From: Chitinophagaceae bacterium
GTDB taxonomy: Bacteria > Bacteroidota > Bacteroidia > Chitinophagales > Chitinophagaceae
Reading direction: 5' to 3'
DNA: 64,000 nt
Assembly (NCBI GenBank): GCA_017307735.1
Contig: JAFKGR010000007.1
Coordinates: 248,001 to 312,000, forward strand
Shown: one piece after another, positions 62,120 to 64,000 of the stretch
How positions within the stretch are numbered: position 1 is the stretch's first letter
How the letters are laid out: each line of letters begins with the position of its first letter
Notes under the pieces: generated by a model
The model's database searches: none
The model's input: only the letters and a program-made list of their open reading frames with translations
Told to the model about the DNA's origin: nothing
Position numbers and translations under genes: made by a program

Positions 62120-63231
62120 TTGAATACGATAACACCTTTGGCATTTTTTCCGGAAAGCATATCCTCAAAGGCTTTGTTCAGTTTTGTCAATGGATAAGTT
62201 TTTGTGACAAGTTCATCGAGAAATAATTTCTTGTGCTCATAATAATCTATGATTTTAGAGAAATCTATTTGAGGACGGCACTTCCCATACAATGGATTCA
62301 AATAAATTTTATCCCATTCAAATAACTGCATGTCGAAAGTGATTTTCTGTTCGATGCCGCTGACCTGGATTCCCATTCCTCCGTGACGAATCAATCGCAA
62401 CGGAGCTTCCCCCAACGTTGGCCGGGCTGTGCATTCGAAAGCGTAATCTGCACCTCTGCCATTCGTCAATGATTTTACCTCATCAACCGTATGTGCCAGT
62501 TCATTGTCTCCTGTTTTTGCGAGCAATGTGTGAGTAGCTCCCATTTTCGTAGCCATCGCCAGGCTTGTTTCTCTTGTATCAATGCCAATGATGGGATTGG
62601 CTCCTGCAATGCGTGCGCCCTGAATAACATTTAGTCCTACACCCCCGCAACCGAGTACGACAACTGATTTGGAAGGTTGCACCCTGGCTGCATTGATGAC
62701 TGACCCAAAACCGGTCATCACACCACAACCCACGATTGAAGCTGATGGGAAAGGAATGGTTTTGGAAATGGAAACGACGGCTGCACTTTTTACCAAAGTG
62801 TATTCCGATAATGTTCCAATATTGAAAGATCGTGCGATGGGTTTTCCTTTGTAAAGTGTCCCGTTGCGGTGAGCATGACCTTTGCCAAATCCACGATTAC
62901 CGGCCAATACAAAAGAATTGTTTTCACACAGGTGTTCATTTCCCGATACACATTGAAAGCAATGACCACACGGAACGGCCCAATTCAAAATCACATGATC
63001 GCCCTCTTTGACATGCTTAACTTTCTTTCCGGCCTTAATAACAATCCCTGCTCCTTCATGGCCCATGACGAGATTTTGTTTCCAACTCATAGAATCGTAA
63101 TCCGTATGGCAGAGGCCTGCAGCTTTTATAGCCACGAGTACTTCATCAGATTTGGGATCATCTACTGAAACTTCATCGATGACAAACTTTTCGTTGCCCG
63201 TTGTGATAGCAGCTAAAGAACGTGTAACCAT
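62116..63231 (-). CDS. Zinc-dependent alcohol dehydrogenase
   Basis: A 371-aa MDR-family dehydrogenase. Catalytic zinc ligands are Cys in GLCHTDYD and His-Glu in MGHEGAGIV. The structural zinc lobe is CGHCFQCVSGNEHLC, and the NAD loop is VLGCGGVGLNVIQGA. Resemblance to class III/aryl-alcohol types is fair. It lies 5 bp behind the dioxygenase-like gene and overlaps the esterase by 4 bp. Confidence 0.92.
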   Translation of the reverse strand: MVTRSLAAITTGNEKFVIDEVSVDDPKSDEVLVAIKAAGLCHTDYDSMSWKQNLVMGHEGAGIVIKAGKKVKHVKEGDHVILNWAVPCGHCFQCVSGNEHLCENNSFVLAGNRGFGKGHAHRNGTLYKGKPIARSFNIGTLSEYTLVKSAAVVSISKTIPFPSASIVGCGVMTGFGSVINAARVQPSKSVVVLGCGGVGLNVIQGARIAGANPIIGIDTRETSLAMATKMGATHTLLAKTGDNELAHTVDEVKSLTNGRGADYAFECTARPTLGEAPLRLIRHGGMGIQVSGIEQKITFDMQLFEWDKIYLNPLYGKCRPQIDFSKIIDYYEHKKLFLDELVTKTYPLTKLNKAFEDMLSGKNAKGVIVFK

Positions 63232-63236
63232 TATTG

Positions 63237-64000
63237 TTATAACAATTGAGGATTGAGTTCAGAATCGATCAGACTGCCAACAGGTTTATTCATCAGCCAT
63301 TTTTCGCGGTCGGCAACCTGCCACTTGTTTTTTGGTTCCGTAACTTTTGCTTCATCTGCAAGATAGATGATGGTCATTACCTCGCGGCGGGTTTCTGAGT
63401 TATTTCCCGGTGCATTGTGAATGGTGTATCCATAATGCCACGTTGCATCTCCGGCTTTCATTTCCTCGGCACGTGATATCTCATATCCCTTATCGGAAAC
63501 GTATTTGGTAAAAACGCTTTCCGATTCATCCGAAATTTCGGTGTTGAAAACAAGCCCGTCGTGCTGGGATTTCGATGCAAAAGTCAGCATACCCATCTCC
63601 ACATTGATGTCCACAAGCGGCATCCACATTGTAACAGTATTTGTTGTATCAATCGGCCAATAATACTGATCCTGGTGCCATGGCGTATGCCCGCCGCCGG
63701 CTTCTTTGAACAAAGCCTGATCGTGATAAAGACGAACATTTTTTACGCCGAGCAAATCGGCAGCAACTTTGGCCATCCTTTTTGCAAGAACAAATTTTCG
63801 CACCTGCACATCGTTGCGCCATAGATTCATAATCTGAAGAAAGGCCTTGCCATAGGTATCGCGGTCGGCAAGTTTTCTTTTTTCCGTATTGTAGGTATCG
63901 GCTGCTGCCACAATTACCTGGCGATATTGCGCTGCTTCTTCTGGTGAAAGCAGGTGTCGGGTTAAAGTGTGTCCATTCTTTCGAAAGTTTGTAATTGTTT
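63237..64000 (-). CDS. Phytanoyl-CoA dioxygenase family protein, partial
   Basis: Fe(II)/2-oxoglutarate oxygenase, truncated at the right edge. The frame stays open to base 64000, and its first residues (NFRKNGHTLTRHLLSPEEAAQ) match the usual PhyH N-terminus, so little is missing. The iron facial triad is seen as HQD in TPWHQDQYYWP and the distal His in GYTIHNAPG. The 2-oxoglutarate Arg lies in SETRREVMTIIY. Substrate unknown; ectoine-hydroxylase-like relatives act on small molecules. It heads the co-directional run with alcohol dehydrogenase, esterase and FMN oxidase. Confidence 0.9.
   Translation of the reverse strand, partial: TITNFRKNGHTLTRHLLSPEEAAQYRQVIVAAADTYNTEKRKLADRDTYGKAFLQIMNLWRNDVQVRKFVLAKRMAKVAADLLGVKNVRLYHDQALFKEAGGGHTPWHQDQYYWPIDTTNTVTMWMPLVDINVEMGMLTFASKSQHDGLVFNTEISDESESVFTKYVSDKGYEISRAEEMKAGDATWHYGYTIHNAPGNNSETRREVMTIIYLADEAKVTEPKNKWQVADREKWLMNKPVGSLIDSELNPQLL

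Overview
The window comes from a Bacteroidota chromosome, most likely a Chitinophagales/Sphingobacteriales-type lineage known from metagenomes. The evidence is moderate-to-low GC and A-rich leaders without Shine-Dalgarno sequences. Several promoters have a TAnnTTTG -7 element. There is a type-B T9SS (CHU_C) C-terminal sorting domain, a TonB receptor with a THI-box leader, a GIN-domain adhesin, many lipoproteins with an SxxC-type lipobox, and a M49 peptidase. No phage, IS element, integrase or CRISPR array is visible. Most of the window is ordinary chromosomal metabolism in short operons.

Layout. 1-2004: 3' end of a heme-copper oxidase operon (truncated subunit I, SCO copper chaperone, unknown membrane protein). 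2005-2983: a repeat region built on a broken initiator-tRNA gene and a small GIY-YIG nuclease. 2984-6539: thioesterase, ketoacyl synthase and acyl-CoA ligase. 6754-9840: GIN-domain protein, then a TPP riboswitch and its TonB receptor. 9921-15832: Pif1-like helicase, nitroreductase, pgk, and a LemA-TPM-TPM operon. 16115-22157: GDCCVxC protein, GH20 hexosaminidase, CoA-transferase, acyltransferase and arylamine N-acetyltransferase. 22195-31476: FAD-linked oxidase, CoA-binding and DCC proteins, YugP-type peptidase, folC, NUDIX/YfiT/FKBP operon, fbp and aspartate kinase (divergent). 31625-37744: OmpA/PD40 protein, LpxL-like acyltransferase, E2 acyltransferase, membrane Fe-S protein, and a small membrane protein behind a palindromic operator. 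37724-49887: CHU_C secreted protein, M28 and M49 peptidases, serine hydrolase, dienelactone hydrolase, MBL hydrolase, DUF2784, DUF488 and SDR proteins. 50311-52096: a NorC/NorB-like pair. 52456-64000: ffh, PAP2 phosphatase, LTA-synthase-like protein, GH29 fucosidase, AAA/DUF4143 ATPase, and a run of FMN 2-hydroxyacid oxidase, esterase, zinc alcohol dehydrogenase and phytanoyl-CoA dioxygenase-like genes that leaves the window.

The most unusual items are two. The NorB-like subunit lacks two of the four canonical FeB ligands and has Met in place of a low-spin heme His, although its NorC partner looks normal. The initiator-tRNA locus keeps its promoter and 5' half but is joined directly to an acceptor 3' end and terminator. 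Around it are two perfect 149-bp direct repeats that bracket a GIY-YIG gene. The second case could also be an assembly artefact.
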